From the NCBI GenBank assembly GCA_009823505.1, contig VZQC01005746.1, forward strand, positions 436,853 through 500,852: a stretch of 64,000 nt of DNA, in the 5' to 3' direction. Position 1 is the first letter of the stretch; the number at the start of each line of letters is the position of its first letter. The stretch is from Rhizomys pruinosus (taxonomy: Eukaryota > Chordata > Mammalia > Rodentia > Spalacidae). Position numbers and translations under genes: made by a program. A model generated the notes under the pieces. That model was given only the letters and a program-made list of their open reading frames with translations, did no database searches and was not told the DNA's origin. Below, one piece after another: positions 32,772 to 43,868 of the stretch.

Positions 32772-34885
32772 GTGGCTGAAATTGTATGTGCTCAAGTGGA
32801 TCTTCAGTTTTGTTCCATTGGTCTACAGATCTATTTTGGGGCCAGTACCAGGCTGATTTCATGACTATAGTCCTATAGTATAGTTTGAAGTCTGGTATAG
32901 AGATCCTGTCTGTATTGCTCTTTTCTGTCAGGGTTGCTTTGGCTATTTGGGGTCTTTTATTTTTCCATATGAAATTAAGGCTTTTTTTCTCAAGCCTGTC
33001 AAGAAACTCTTGGGGATTTTTAATTGGGATTGCATTGAATCTATATATTAATTTGGGTAGAATGAACATTTTTACTATATTAATTTTTCCAATCCATGAA
33101 CATGGAGGTCTTTCCATCTTCTGATGTCTTCTTCAATCTCCTTCTTCAGAGGTTTAAATTTTTTGTTGTAGAGATCTTTGGTATCTTTGCTTAGGTTTGT
33201 TCCTAAGCATTTTATTGTTTTTGAGGCTATTGGAGTGGGAAGATCTCCTTGTATTCCTTCTTCAGGTGCGTGTTGTTGGTGTAAAGAAAGGCTACTGATA
33301 TTTCTAGGTTAATTTTGTATCCTGCCACTTTACTGAAAACTCTTAATCATTTCTATGAGTTTTCTGGTGGAGTTTTTAGCATCCCTTAGACAAACTGTCA
33401 TATCATCTGCAAAAAGGGATAGCTTGAGTTCCTCTTTTCCAATTAGTACACCTTTAATTTCCTTTTTTTTTTCCTTATTGCCCTAGCAAGTGTTTCAAGC
33501 ACTATATTAAAGAGGAGTGGTGGGCAGCCTTGCCGAGTTCCTACCTTTAAGAGGAATGCTTTTAACTTTCCTCCATTTGGGATGATGTTGGCTGTGGGTT
33601 TCTTGTATATGGCTTTGATTATGTTGAGGAATGATTCCCCCAGTCCAATTCCTTCTAGGATTTAAGCATGAAGGGATGCTGGATTTTGTTGAAGGCTTTT
33701 TTGTGTCAATTGAGATGATTGTGTAATTTTTGTCTTTCAGTCCATTTATGTGTTTTATGATATTTACTGATTTTTGTATGTTGAACCATCCCTGCATCTC
33801 TGGAATGAATCCAACTTGGTCATGATGGATGATCTTTTTGATGTGGGTCTATATGCAGTTTGCCAGTATTTTGTTGAGAATTTTTGCATATATGTTCATT
33901 AATGAGTCTATAGTTTTCTTTTTTGGTTGTATCTTTGCCTTGTTTTGGTATTAGAGTGATGCTTCATAGAAGGAATTTAGGAGATTTCCCTCTGCTTGTA
34001 TCCTTCTGAACAGTTTGAATAATAATTGTTGTTAAGTCCTCTTTATATGTTTTATAGAATTCTGCTGTGAAACCATCTGGGCCTGGGCTTTTTTTAGTTG
34101 AGAGGATTTTTATTACATTTTCAATTTCCTCCTATATTATGGGTCTGGTTAAGCTGTCAGTATCTTCTTGGTTAAGCTTTGTTGATTTCCAGGATTTCAG
34201 ATATTCATCCATTTCTCTTAGGTTTTCAAATTTAGTAGAGTATAGGTTTTTGAAGCATTCCTGTATGATTGTCTGGATCTTTTCGTTGTCTGTTGTGATA
34301 GTTCTTTCATCATGAATTCTATTGATTTGGAATTGCTCTTTCTTCCTTTTGGTTAGGCTAGACGTCTGTCTATCTTGTTTATTCTTTCAAAGAACCAACT
34401 TTTGGATTCATTGATTTTTTGTATTGTTTTCTTTGTTTATATTTCATTGATTTCTGGTCTGATTTTTATTATTTCTTCCTGTATGTTGCATTTAGGGTTC
34501 ATTTGTTGTTGTCTCTCAAGTGTTTTTAGCTGCAGTGTTAGATTGTTTGTGTTCTTTCTGTTTTTTTCTTTTTTTTAATGTAGGCACCCTGGGCTATAAA
34601 CTTCCCTCTTAAGACTGCTTTTAAACTATCCCATAGGTTTTGTTGTTTTGTATTATCATTTTTGTTTAGTTCCAGGAATGCTTTTATTTATTTCTTCCTT
34701 CAGGAGTGTGTTCTTTAGTCTCCATTTGTTCTTGTAGCTAGTAGGGCTTATCTTGGTGTTGATATTGAGCTTTATTGCACTGTGGTCTGATAGAGTGCAT
34801 GAAACTATTTCAATATTTTTGTATTTGTTGAAGTTTTTTCTGTGTCCAAGTATGTGGCCAATTTGGGAGAATGTTCCGTGGGGTG

Positions 34886-35224
34886 CTGAGTTCTCTGGTG
34901 CTTGGGTGGCAGGGGGTGGGGGAGGGGCATACCTGTGCTCCAGCTGGTCTGGCCAAATCAACCAATCTCTATGAATGATAGGACAATAATCCATAATCCA
35001 ATAATCCAACAATTTGCCTAGCTGAAGCACCTACCCCACATTCTGTGTTCCAGCTCATCTAGCCAAAGCAATTAATCTCTATGCACCCGGAGTCCTCTAC
35101 AGGCAACAGGCCCACCTGTGTTCTGGTTGTAAGTTAGCTGAGTCTCAGGAAGGTTTGTATTTCCCCCTTTGTGTGCCATTACAAGATACTCAGAAATATT
35201 ATAGTAAAAACAGATCGTGTGTTG
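34886..35224. other. Unassigned, with a diverged internal duplication
   Basis: Two related blocks, about 34938-34978 and 35043-35083 ('tccagctggtctggccaaat' and 'tccagctcatctagccaaag'), about 105 bp apart. This resembles repeated enhancer blocks of an LTR but cannot be assigned. Confidence 0.4.
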
Positions 35225-35418
35225 GGGGCTTGAGAGATGGCTCAGCAGTTGGGTGCTCTTGCAGAGGATCCAGGTTAAATTCCCAGCACCCACATGGCAG
35301 CTAAGAACCGTCTTTAACTCCATTTCCAGGGGAATCTGATGCCCTTTTCTGACCTCTGCGGCATTTCATGACACCAACCTACATGTAGACAGTACTTAAT
35401 ACACATTAAAAAAAAACA
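35225..35418 (+). mobile_element. B2 SINE
   Basis: Head 'gggggcttgagagatggctc', poly-A, and duplication cagatcgtgtg on both sides. Confidence 0.9.
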
Positions 35419-35657
35419 AACCCAGATCGTGTGCTTATAAACAAGGTTACCATTAAAGCATCAAGGCTTGGGAATACCGAGGAGGGCATGTAAGGCTTAA
35501 CAGGTTGTCCTGATAGGAGACAGAGATTGTAAGAAACAAGGCTGGTGCCCACACTCCTCCTGAGTGGAGTGTTGGCCTGGTGTCATAATTAAATTAAACC
35601 TTCCTTTAACTCCACATGGTCTAGTGAGTGGTCTCTTTGCTGTGGCTTTACAACATT

Positions 35658-35675
35658 TGGAGGTCCCACCAAGAT
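35658..35675 (+). other. tRNA-Gln-like primer-binding site
   Basis: tggaggtcccaccaagat differs by one base from the complement of the tRNA-Gln 3' end, as in murine GLN-type ERVs; it lies two bases after the U5 end (..acaaca). Confidence 0.8.
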
Positions 35676-35774
35676 TCATACTGCTGGAGGTTGGAACTGC
35701 CTGGGGACAGCTGCTGAGAGAAGTTCCCCTGCCCCGGCCTTCCTTCCCTGGGTACAAGTCACCACCAATTTTTG

Positions 35775-35905
35775 AGGCCAGATGTGGCTGTGCACACCTT
35801 TAATCCTAGCACTCAGGAGTCAAGAGGCAGGTGTATCTCTGTGAGTTCAAGGCCAGCCTGGTCTACATAGTGAGCTCCAGGCCACCTGGGACTAAAAAAC
35901 AAAAA
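35775..35905 (+). mobile_element. B1 SINE inside the ERV copy
   Basis: B1 body 'cacacctttaatcctagcac ... cagcctggtctacat' with A-rich end. Confidence 0.85.
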
Positions 35906-36544
35906 AATTCTTCTATCTAGCAACCACCTAAGAGGAAACTCACACCATGACTATCAAAACGCCTGGAAAGCAGATCCTGAGTCCAGATACCATGGCAAAT
36001 GAACAAAAGGAGAAACCCACTTTGGGACCCCTCATCAAAAAATTCTAATGGACTTTTAAGTTGGACATTTAATTTACTGTTATTACTTCTCTTGGTCTAG
36101 AAAATGTACCTAACTACTCCTGCCTTCTCCTTCACAGGCACCAGTCAAGGACTTTGTTCTCTCTTTAGCTTTACTTTTGGGGGGTCTTTTAGATAGACCC
36201 ACTGAGCAGGGGGCCCCAGTTGCCACATCCTATGCCCCTTTTCAGCATGGAAAAAGTCAGTTTAGAGTCATGACCCTCCAAAGAGCCAGTTTCTTTCTCA
36301 GCTGAGAGCTGAAGACATCCTGGATCTGCCAGTAAACTTATCCTTCTGGTTGCTCTGACTTGTGGCCCATATTTCCTTAATTCACTTGTCGGATATATTA
36401 ACCAGCAGGTAAATTCTATCAAACTCATGGACTCAATACATCCCCTTCCCTAGTGGAGATCATTCCACCTCAGAAACACCTACTGAGGTCAGCTTTTATG
36501 AACTTCCTTCAAGGATATGAAGAACTCACAACAACAGGGGGAAA

Positions 36545-36771
36545 TGAAACAAAGGATTATAAAAACTCAGGGACAGTGCTCACAGATGCCATTCAGTTCT
36601 ATTTCCCCTGAGTCATTCTAGGAATGATTACTTGCTTGCTTCCAGTACTTCCCCTTTATGGATGTTTGTCATGTTAAACTCTGATTGGCTGTTGTACTTA
36701 TAAAAGGCTGTGTAACCCGTCACACTCCTCCCGAGTTGAATGTTGGCCCAGCATAATTAAACTCTCCTTTA
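36545..36771 (+). promoter_or_regulatory. ERV U3-R (right LTR portion)
   Basis: Starts tgaaac right after the polypurine tract. Inverted CCAAT (gattggct, 36683-36690), TATA (ttataaaag, 36698-36706), R from about 36721 (cacactcctcc, shared with 35550), AATTAAA-type poly(A) signal near 36765. Confidence 0.75.
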
Positions 36772-36810
36772 AACTCAAACAAACAAAACAGAAAACAAAC
36801 AAGGCTGGTG

Positions 36811-38539
36811 TTGGTAGGCCAGCTGGCCGGTTTCCATGAGAATGCCCTGGAGAACCTTATGCTAGGCATTATTGACCTTTCTCATACTCTTGCTTCTAAT
36901 ATAGCCGATTTTAACAGAATAAATAGTAAAGATGGCTTGTAAAAAGTCCCCAGCTATTTACAAAAAGAGACTGCCATGTGAACAGGGATTTAAATATAAG
37001 GTAACCAAGAACATCTGCTGCTACATCTTGGTAACTGTTATGAACTTTATAAGCTGACCACATTAATATGAGCCTGAAGCTAAACAGTATGATTAACAGC
37101 TACCAAGATACCTTCAAGTTAGAATGTGGCAATGCTGGCCAAGGTCAGCAGACAAACTAAGGTCAATAACTAGCAAAGTAATTTAGGAGTGGACAGAGAG
37201 ACATAAAGCTTGCCCTAATTTGGTGGGCAGTATATGATGAACAGCAGATGATTATCCCCTAGTTGGGCCAAAGAACATGTACAAAGTGTGGGGTCCTCTA
37301 ATTTCCTGTGAATGAAATTACCATAGTCTGTGACTATCTTATGGCAGAAGTTCTATGAAAACCCTAGACAAAGAAGTTCAGTAGATTTTCTTCTCTTGGA
37401 AACCCCACTTTCTAGAGTTTTGTTCATTTGTCTTCATTTCTTGTTTTAATTTTTTGTTTTAAGCTCTTTCTCCTAAAAATGCCCCTATGTTCAGTTTTCA
37501 CTGGTATGAGAGAACCAAATCCAGAGACACTGTCTCAGGTTGACTTTTGGTGGCCATTAGGTTTCTGCTACCTTAATGTCAAGAACAACCGGGCCAAGAA
37601 AGGTCCTGTGCTCCTCAAAATTGCATCAGTACTTATTAAATCTACCTATCAATTAAATTGGTTTTAACTTCTATAACATATGAACCTAAAACTCCCTGTT
37701 GCTAAGGAGAAGGCCAGTTCATCATAGATCATGAAGGAATCTCTTACCTTATAGATGTGTACTTAGATGGCTCTCCTGCAAATCATGCTGAATGTGTCTC
37801 TGCCTCCTTCAAATCTTCCAAGCAACTCTGTCTGGGGTTTTTGATTCTGTCCCTCTCAGTTTCAAAGGGGAAAATGTACAGTGATTCACCTGGGGGTAAT
37901 GGTGACTTTAAATGTTTAAGATGACAAAAATTACTGCCAACCATACTAAGTTGGTTTGGATCTCTTATATGATCTTCATGTGGATTGTGGCTGACTTGCA
38001 GCAGGAAAAGTGAATTTGTCTGAATGAGAATTCTTCTGTTCCTACTCTTTGCATTGATGCTAGCTCAGGAAGATTAACAGTCAATTTTAGTTTTACATAT
38101 TTACATATTTTCTATTTCAGCACCTGTGATAAAAGAATAAGTCTGGGATAAAATAGAACTCTACAATTCAATCTCTCTGAAGCTGTCATCCATGTGAGTT
38201 CACAGCATCTCTGACACTTGGAGGGAAGGAGTGTGGCTAACTACCATAAACAGAGGTTAAAGTTCAAAAGCAGGCAGGAGTGTGTGGAGGAGCTGTGGGC
38301 ACATGTTCTCAAGTTAAGAGTGTGGCCTGAAGAACCAAGCGATGTCGGATCAGATAATACCTTGCAGGTGTGCTAGCATCACATAAACCAAAGCAGAGTG
38401 GGAGTCTGTTACTTTTAACCAGCCCTGTTTTCTGGTCCCAGTATTTGAATCTTCAGAAAGTGTCCATTGGGAAAAATTCCATCATAGTCTTATTATTGGA
38501 AATACTCTAAGAATTCTTGTTTAAAATTTGTAAAGATCG
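36811..38539. other. Unassigned sequence
   Basis: About 1.7 kb with no recognised gene or repeat. A 79-codon frame at 37428-37667 has no family I know. Confidence 0.4.
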
Positions 38540-38780
38540 GGCTGGAGAGATGGCCTAGCAGTTAAGAGCGCCGATCTCTCTTACAGAGGACCCGGGTTCG
38601 ATCCCCAGCACCCACATGGCGGCTGAGAACTGTCTGAAACTCCAATTCCAGGAGAACTCCAGTTCCATGGGAATCCGATGCCCTCTTCTGACCTCCGTGG
38701 CATTGCACGACACGGGTGCACAGACCTGCATGCAGACAGTACATTCATACACATACAGAAATAAATAAAATTTTAAAAAA
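38540..38780 (+). mobile_element. B2 SINE with internal duplication, CpG-rich
   Basis: Head 'gggctggagagatggcctagc'; doubled segment 'aactccaattccaggag / aactccagttccatggg'; retains many CpGs, so it is young. Confidence 0.95.
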
Positions 38781-38879
38781 GTTTAAAAAAATTTTGTGAA
38801 AATCCACAAATATGTAAAATGTATTTTTCAGCCTCCTAATTCTCAGTTTATGGCTTTTGAGTTATGGTATCATCTAAAA

Positions 38880-39143
38880 TATTTTATTATTATTTTTATT
38901 TTATGTTTATGGATGTTTGGGTGGCTGCATGCACTTCATGTGTACTATGCTTACAGAGGCCAGGAGAGGGGTTTGGGTCACCTAGAACTGAAGTTATTCA
39001 TGGAGAGGGGTTTGGGTCACCTAGAACTGAAGTTATTCATGTGGATTCCCAGAACCCACATGCTATGTGGGTTCTGGGAATCAAACCTGGATCCTCTAGA
39101 GGAAGAGCAAGTGTTCTTAACCACTGAGACATCTCTCCAGTCC
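38880..39143 (-). mobile_element. Old B2 SINE containing a 39-bp tandem duplication
   Basis: Reverse B2 ending 'acatctctccagtcc'. 38963-39001 is repeated exactly at 39002-39040. Confidence 0.8.
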
Positions 39144-39154
39144 TGTTATGGGAT

Positions 39155-39322
39155 CTTTTTTTTTTTTTTTTTTTTTGGTCTTTTTGAGACAGGGTTTCCA
39201 TGTAGCCCCAGCTGTCCTGGAACTCGCTCTGTAGACCAGGCTGGCTTTGAACTCACAAAGATCCACCTGCCTCTGCCTCCCGAGTGCTAGGATTAAAGGC
39301 GTGCGCCACCACACCTGGTAAT
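39155..39322 (-). mobile_element. B1 SINE
   Basis: Poly-T, B1 body, full 5' end; duplication atgggatc.tttt on both sides (39148 and 39321 areas). Confidence 0.95.
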
Positions 39323-39699
39323 GGGATCATTTTTGATACCTTTCGCAGTGATGATTTCTTGGGAAAATATGGAGAGTTCCTCTGATATTAGGCACTAGGC
39401 AAGAGCCAAGGAAACAAAAGGGTTTTTCTTCTTAGATGAGTTTCTTATAAGTTCCTGGTACAGTATTGCAGAGAGAAATGAGGTCATTTCATCTATGACT
39501 GAGTGTTGGTCAGCTGGGAGAGAAACTGAAGCCATGCCAAGTAAATTTGAAGGTACCTTTCAGGCAAAAAGTTCTGTCAAGGGCCTAGGGTCCATTGAAT
39601 TTCTGCCCAAAGTATCAGTTTGATTCATTTCAAATTTTGGAAATCAAATTGAAATAAAACTGATTGATCCGAACAATTTGTGAAAATAATCATTTCTGT

Positions 39700-39737
<38 letters not shown>

Positions 39738-40339
39738 TGTGTTCAAATCCCAGGTGAGGGCTCTAGCAGTTTTATCCTCAGTTACAATCCACAAAAAAAG
39801 AATTGCAATTTCAAAGTAGCGCTGGCTACATTGCTTGTTTCTCCCGCCTCCCTTTCTGTTCCTTTAATATTGTTTTCTCATGCAAAAATTTAATATTGTT
39901 TTCTCATGCAAAAATGTTATTTTCCCACACACGCTCTTCCTTACAACTATCTTGATGTTGCACATTATATAGTTCAGGCTCATTTGCTCAACATAATCAT
40001 CAGTTGGACTGACTGAAATAACTCTACAAAGCTATAGAGAAATGTATCAGGCAGGAGAGGAGCCAGTTGACCTAGGCTGTTTTTCATCTCATAGCTCTAA
40101 TGTGCTGGACTTCCCTTGTATTTGTAAGACTGCTTCTAGTTTTACCCCTCTAGACATGAGCTGCATGGTATAGGCTGATTTATCTTATGGCTCTAGCCTA
40201 TCGCCTGTAGTCTTATACTGGTGGCAAAGAAAAGAATTTAAGACTTTGTGGATATTTGAATCAATGAATATAAATGTGAAACAGTTTCCAATGACAGAAT
40301 CGATTCCTTTTTTGTTATAATACACACCTACTATTCTGA
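39323..40339. other. Unassigned; (TG)n at 39701-39745 and a 26-bp tandem duplication at 39863-39914
   Basis: The 26-bp unit tttaatattgttttctcatg.. is present twice in exact tandem. No gene seen. Confidence 0.5.
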
Positions 40340-40588
40340 TTTTTTTTTATTTTTTTTATTTTTATTTATTTCTGTGTATGAATGTACTGTCTGCATGCAA
40401 GTTTGTGCACCCGTGTCGTGCAGTGCCGCAGAGGTCAGAAGAGGGTCTCGGATTCCCCTGGAACTGGAGTTCTCCTGGAATTGGAGTTTCAGACGGTTCT
40501 CGGCCGCCATGTGGGTGCTGGGGATCGAACCCGGGTCCTCTGCAAGAGCGGTCGGCGCTCTCAACCACTAGGCCATCTCTCCAGTCCC
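40340..40588 (-). mobile_element. B2 SINE with internal duplication, CpG-rich
   Basis: Reverse B2 ending 'ctaggccatctctccagtccc', many intact CpGs; the near twin of the copy at 376-650. Duplication 'ctattctgattt' on both sides. Confidence 0.95.
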
Positions 40589-40786
40589 TATTCTGATTTC
40601 TTAAGTTTTTTTAATTTAATAAGGATAAACGTAATCAACTATTGATTCTCCAGAGAACATATTGTACTCTCACAGATTCCACTTTGTTATGGGAAAATTC
40701 TAGTGAGGTAACTGACTGACTGCTTTCTCTTCCTTGACTATCTGAATTCTGGATATCTGAAAAATGCCCCCTGGGTCAAAAAAGGA

Positions 40787-41066
40787 TTCTTTCCTTCTTT
40801 TCTTTTCTTTTCTTTTCTTTTCTTTTCTTTTCTTTTCTTTTCTTTTCTTTTCTATTTTCTTTTCTCTTCTCTCCTCTCCTCTCTTCCTCTTCCTCTTCCT
40901 CTTCCTCTCTTCTCTTCTCTTCTCTTCTCTTCTCTTCTCTTCTCTTCTCTTCTCTTCTCTTCTCTTCTCTTCTCTTCTCTTCTCTTCTCTTCTCTTCTCT
41001 TCTTCCTTCCTTCCTTCCTTCCTTCCTTTTTTTCTTTCTTTCCTTCCTTCCTTCTTTCTTCTCTTT
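40787..41066. repeat. 280-bp polypyrimidine tract
   Basis: (CTTTT)n then (TCTCT)n and (CTTC)n with one purine only (A at 40854). Long mirror-like pyrimidine runs can form triplex (H-DNA). Confidence 0.97.
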
Positions 41067-41386
41067 GGTTCTTTCTATATCTAACCCTATTTGTTAGCTT
41101 TCTACATATCTGTTCTATTATCTATCCTCCCCTTATCCCATCCTTTAATAATTGGTTTGATAGGATTATATGTACTTTAGTCACATCATGTCATACCTCC
41201 CAACCCTATTCTCAAATTGATATTCAAAAAATGAACAGTCTTGTTTCTTAAGATGTGTGCACCACAAACATTCTCTTCATATGGTAAATGTTCAGGATAA
41301 CTCATCTCCGTATGGTTACAAGCACTTGGAAGATACCCAAAGCTATGACCTTTACTAAAAAACAGTTTGAACTACTCTCCAGCCAG

Positions 41387-41830
41387 TGCCTGCCTCAGAC
41401 TCATAGCCTGGAGAACAGACAGACCTGATATTTATGGAATACTATGTAGAATCTCTCCTTTCTCTTGTCAGAAAGTCAGAAGTGACTCTGGATTCTTCCA
41501 AGAGGAGTTTGCTGGCAAGCAGGTCCAGAAGGCTCACTTCTCCATTAAGTGGCCCAATAGATCTTGAATGGCCTGGGAACCAAGAATTCCTCTATTGCTT
41601 GAAGGGCGGCCCTTCTAGACAAATTCTTCCCTGGCTTCAATCAGCAGCTGGATGTCCTGCAAGCCTGTCGTGGCAGGAAGACTCTTCTCCGTGAGGAAAT
41701 CCATTCACAGGATCACTGTCTCCCTGAAAGAAAAGAAACAAAGCCTTTGTGCTTGGTGGTCAGAGAAGAAATCATGAGCTCTGTCTTTTCCTCAGCCAAC
41801 TTCTGAGACAGATACAGCAAAGAGCATTAG
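41387..41830 (+). pseudogene. Type I interferon (alpha-like) pseudogene 2
   Basis: Remnant of an intronless interferon gene without a recognisable signal peptide or start. The mature N-terminus is readable from 41387 (CLPQTHSLENR), with an in-frame TGA at 41426 and a frameshift near 41447 before RISPFSC. FFQEEFAGKQVQKAH follows, then a second frameshift near 41520. The C-terminal half is fragmentary: VRKS.HRITVSLKEKKQSL around 41690-41750 and EEIMS.VFSSANF near 41770-41805. More decayed than pseudogene 1 and distinct from it, so the two derive from separate family members. With pseudogene 1 and Klhl9 it marks the interferon cluster. Confidence 0.88.
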
Positions 41831-43210
41831 GGAGACCTGAGCTGAGGCAGGGATGATTCTCGTGGACTGAAGCACTATATCTCACTGGACAAATTCTTTT
41901 GTTTCATAGACTCTCATTTATTTTTATAAAAATAATATATTTATTATTTTTTGAAGCATACCTATATGTATGGAATGTTTTTCAATTTTACCTGCTCCCT
42001 ATTTCTTCCCTTCAGGTCCTCTCAACACCCATCAACCCATCTCCCTCCTGACTTCATATTCCTTTTTCTACTCAACAAGGTTTTAATTTGTTTTTGGGTA
42101 TATTTAACAACTTTCATCTCATCTCTCATTTATTTATCTAGCCCAATATTTCTTATTTAGCTGTTTTTAAACTTTATTTTTTACTATATCATATCTTATG
42201 CATGATCCTATCTGATACACAATGTACTGTTTATATTCAGTATTTTGCTTTGAGATTTTACTTAACTTGTTTAACTTTTATTTGTTCATTCTCTGAAATC
42301 AAACAGTAAGTCTTATTGCACAATCTTATAATGAAGTTTAAGATGGAATTCATGAGACAAATGATATGTAAAATCTTGTTTTCTGACATATTCATGTTAT
42401 AGCTTGGTAGAATAGTTCTTCCCTAACAATCAAGATATCCTTGGTTGGATCCTTACTCTGGAAAGAAATGTACTCTATAAACCAGTTTGAGTATTACCCC
42501 AGCCTCTAAATGTATGGCTAACAAATCCCTGATATCTGGTATCTTTCATTTCATTTTCCAAAAATGAAAATTATATGTAGCTAATATCAGTTATCATAAC
42601 AAATACAACTGGGATGAGAAATCAATGAAATTTTGTCACAAAAGTTTATACTGTGGCACATTAGGATTTCCAAATGAAAGCAGAAATATATTTTATATGC
42701 TAGCTGACAGGCCTGTAAATACAATGTGTGGTGCCCATTAAACACACAAGCAAAGGGAAAAACAGTTACTAGGAATTCATGTGTAGTAGTTGAAAGCCCA
42801 ACCGTGGATTAAAAAAAAACACAATTCTGTTATGAATTTTATTGAAAAGTGTTTTATTTATAGTGAGTTAGGAAATTATGGTTTTAAGCAGACCAGAAAG
42901 AAAAGAAAACACATCTATGCAGAAGCAGAGAAGATAATTGCCCTTTAGTCACTGAGTTTCTTGCTGTTATTGGTCGTGTTCTCTGTAAAATAAAACTCTC
43001 ATGAAAATCTTGTCATTTTTCACCTTCTTTTAACTCTCTATTGACTCAGAGTTCCTTTATGCTCTGTTATGATTTCAGTTTAATAGTTTCCCCACAATGC
43101 TATAGGTAGAAAGTAGAAGCTAAATAAAGTATATAGGATTTGCTGAGACCTCTGTAATAGTTACTATCATTAATTTCCATTGCTTGTGATGTAATTATTC
43201 ATTGTAGCCA
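41831..43210. other. Unassigned AT-rich sequence
   Basis: 41930-42300 (antisense, 'cttcctgacttcatattcc') may be an old L1 3' fragment; the rest is unrecognised. Confidence 0.35.
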
Positions 43211-43386
43211 AAAGAAACAAAAAGCAGTGTTCAGTGCATGCCAATTAAAGATAACTCAGTGAGACAACCCCCTGGGGGACAGGCAACAGGCAAGACTTAA
43301 AGAAACAGAAAGCAGTGTTCAGTGCATGCCAGTTAAAGATAACTCAGTGAGACAACCCCCTGGGGGACAGGCAGCAGGCAAGACTT
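43211..43386. repeat. 88-bp tandem duplication
   Basis: 43211-43298 repeated at 43299-43386 with about three mismatches; each unit holds the palindrome-like ccccctggggg. Confidence 0.95.
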
Positions 43387-43454
43387 AAAGAGCAGGTTTA
43401 TGATCTACATAGAAAATTCTCCCTCCATGGGAATTTCTCTGTATCTTAGAGACT

Positions 43455-43600
43455 ACATAAAATATTTTAATTATTTGTACCTTATGTGTATGAATGTTTT
43501 GCTTGTATGTAAGTACACCACATGTGTGCACTGCCCACAGATACAAGAACAGGGCATCAGATCCTCGGTACCTGTTAGTTGCCATGTGGCTATTCCATAA
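43455..43600 (-). mobile_element. B2 SINE fragment
   Basis: Reverse B2 'taccttatgtgtatgaatg ... gttgccatgtggc'; head missing. Confidence 0.7.
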
Positions 43601-43868
43601 ACCCCGACCAGAGGCTATTTTTTTTTGATGATCACAGAAGAAACATAAAATATTACCATTTTCTTTTCAGTATCACAGAATTAGAATGATTAACACTCCC
43701 ACATCTATCTCAGTGCTATGACAGCTCAAAAAATGGAATTCTTTGAGCTGCTTGTGAAGGTTCCCACCTTTAATCCTAGCACCTAAGAGGGAGAGGCAGG
43801 CAGAGCTCTAGGAGTTGGAAGCTTGCCTGGTGTACATGGCGAGACCCTGTCTCAAAATACAGTATTTA

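Larger units (their letters stand above)
30606..34885 (-). mobile_element. L1, antisense, 5'-truncated, with nested B2 and LTR
   Basis: 3' UTR at 30606-31040, then ORF2 read on the minus strand from its C-terminus (about 31047) toward the endonuclease region (about 34880). Frames are broken by several stops and shifts; recognisable ORF2 blocks are at 31047-31387 and 32674-33117 ([26 protein letters not shown]). A B2 (31957-32178) and a solo LTR (32326-32771) interrupt it. Not capable of movement. Confidence 0.9.
35548..36796 (+). mobile_element. Gammaretrovirus-like ERV copy, apparently re-inserted from its RNA
   Basis: Order: R-U5 (35550-35657), tRNA-Gln-type primer-binding site (35658-35675), leader, a B1 (about 35775-35905), about 630 bp of internal sequence with no long open frame, a G-rich polypurine tract (36536-36544), U3 (36545-36720, with CCAAT and TATA), R (36721-36771), A-rich tail. 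The left end lacks U3 and the right end lacks U5, exactly as in a retroviral transcript. A 14-bp duplication aaacaaggctggtg flanks it (35534-35547, 36797-36810), where a provirus would have 4-6. The internal part is far too short for gag-pol-env and coding is broken; a spliced or deleted genome is the likely template. Confidence 0.85.

Noticed and set aside
32249..32779. 176-codon open frame
   Set aside because: It runs through antisense L1 and a solo LTR; stops happen to be absent.
40764..41084. 106-codon frame rich in Phe, Leu and Ser
   Set aside because: It is a translation of the polypyrimidine tract.
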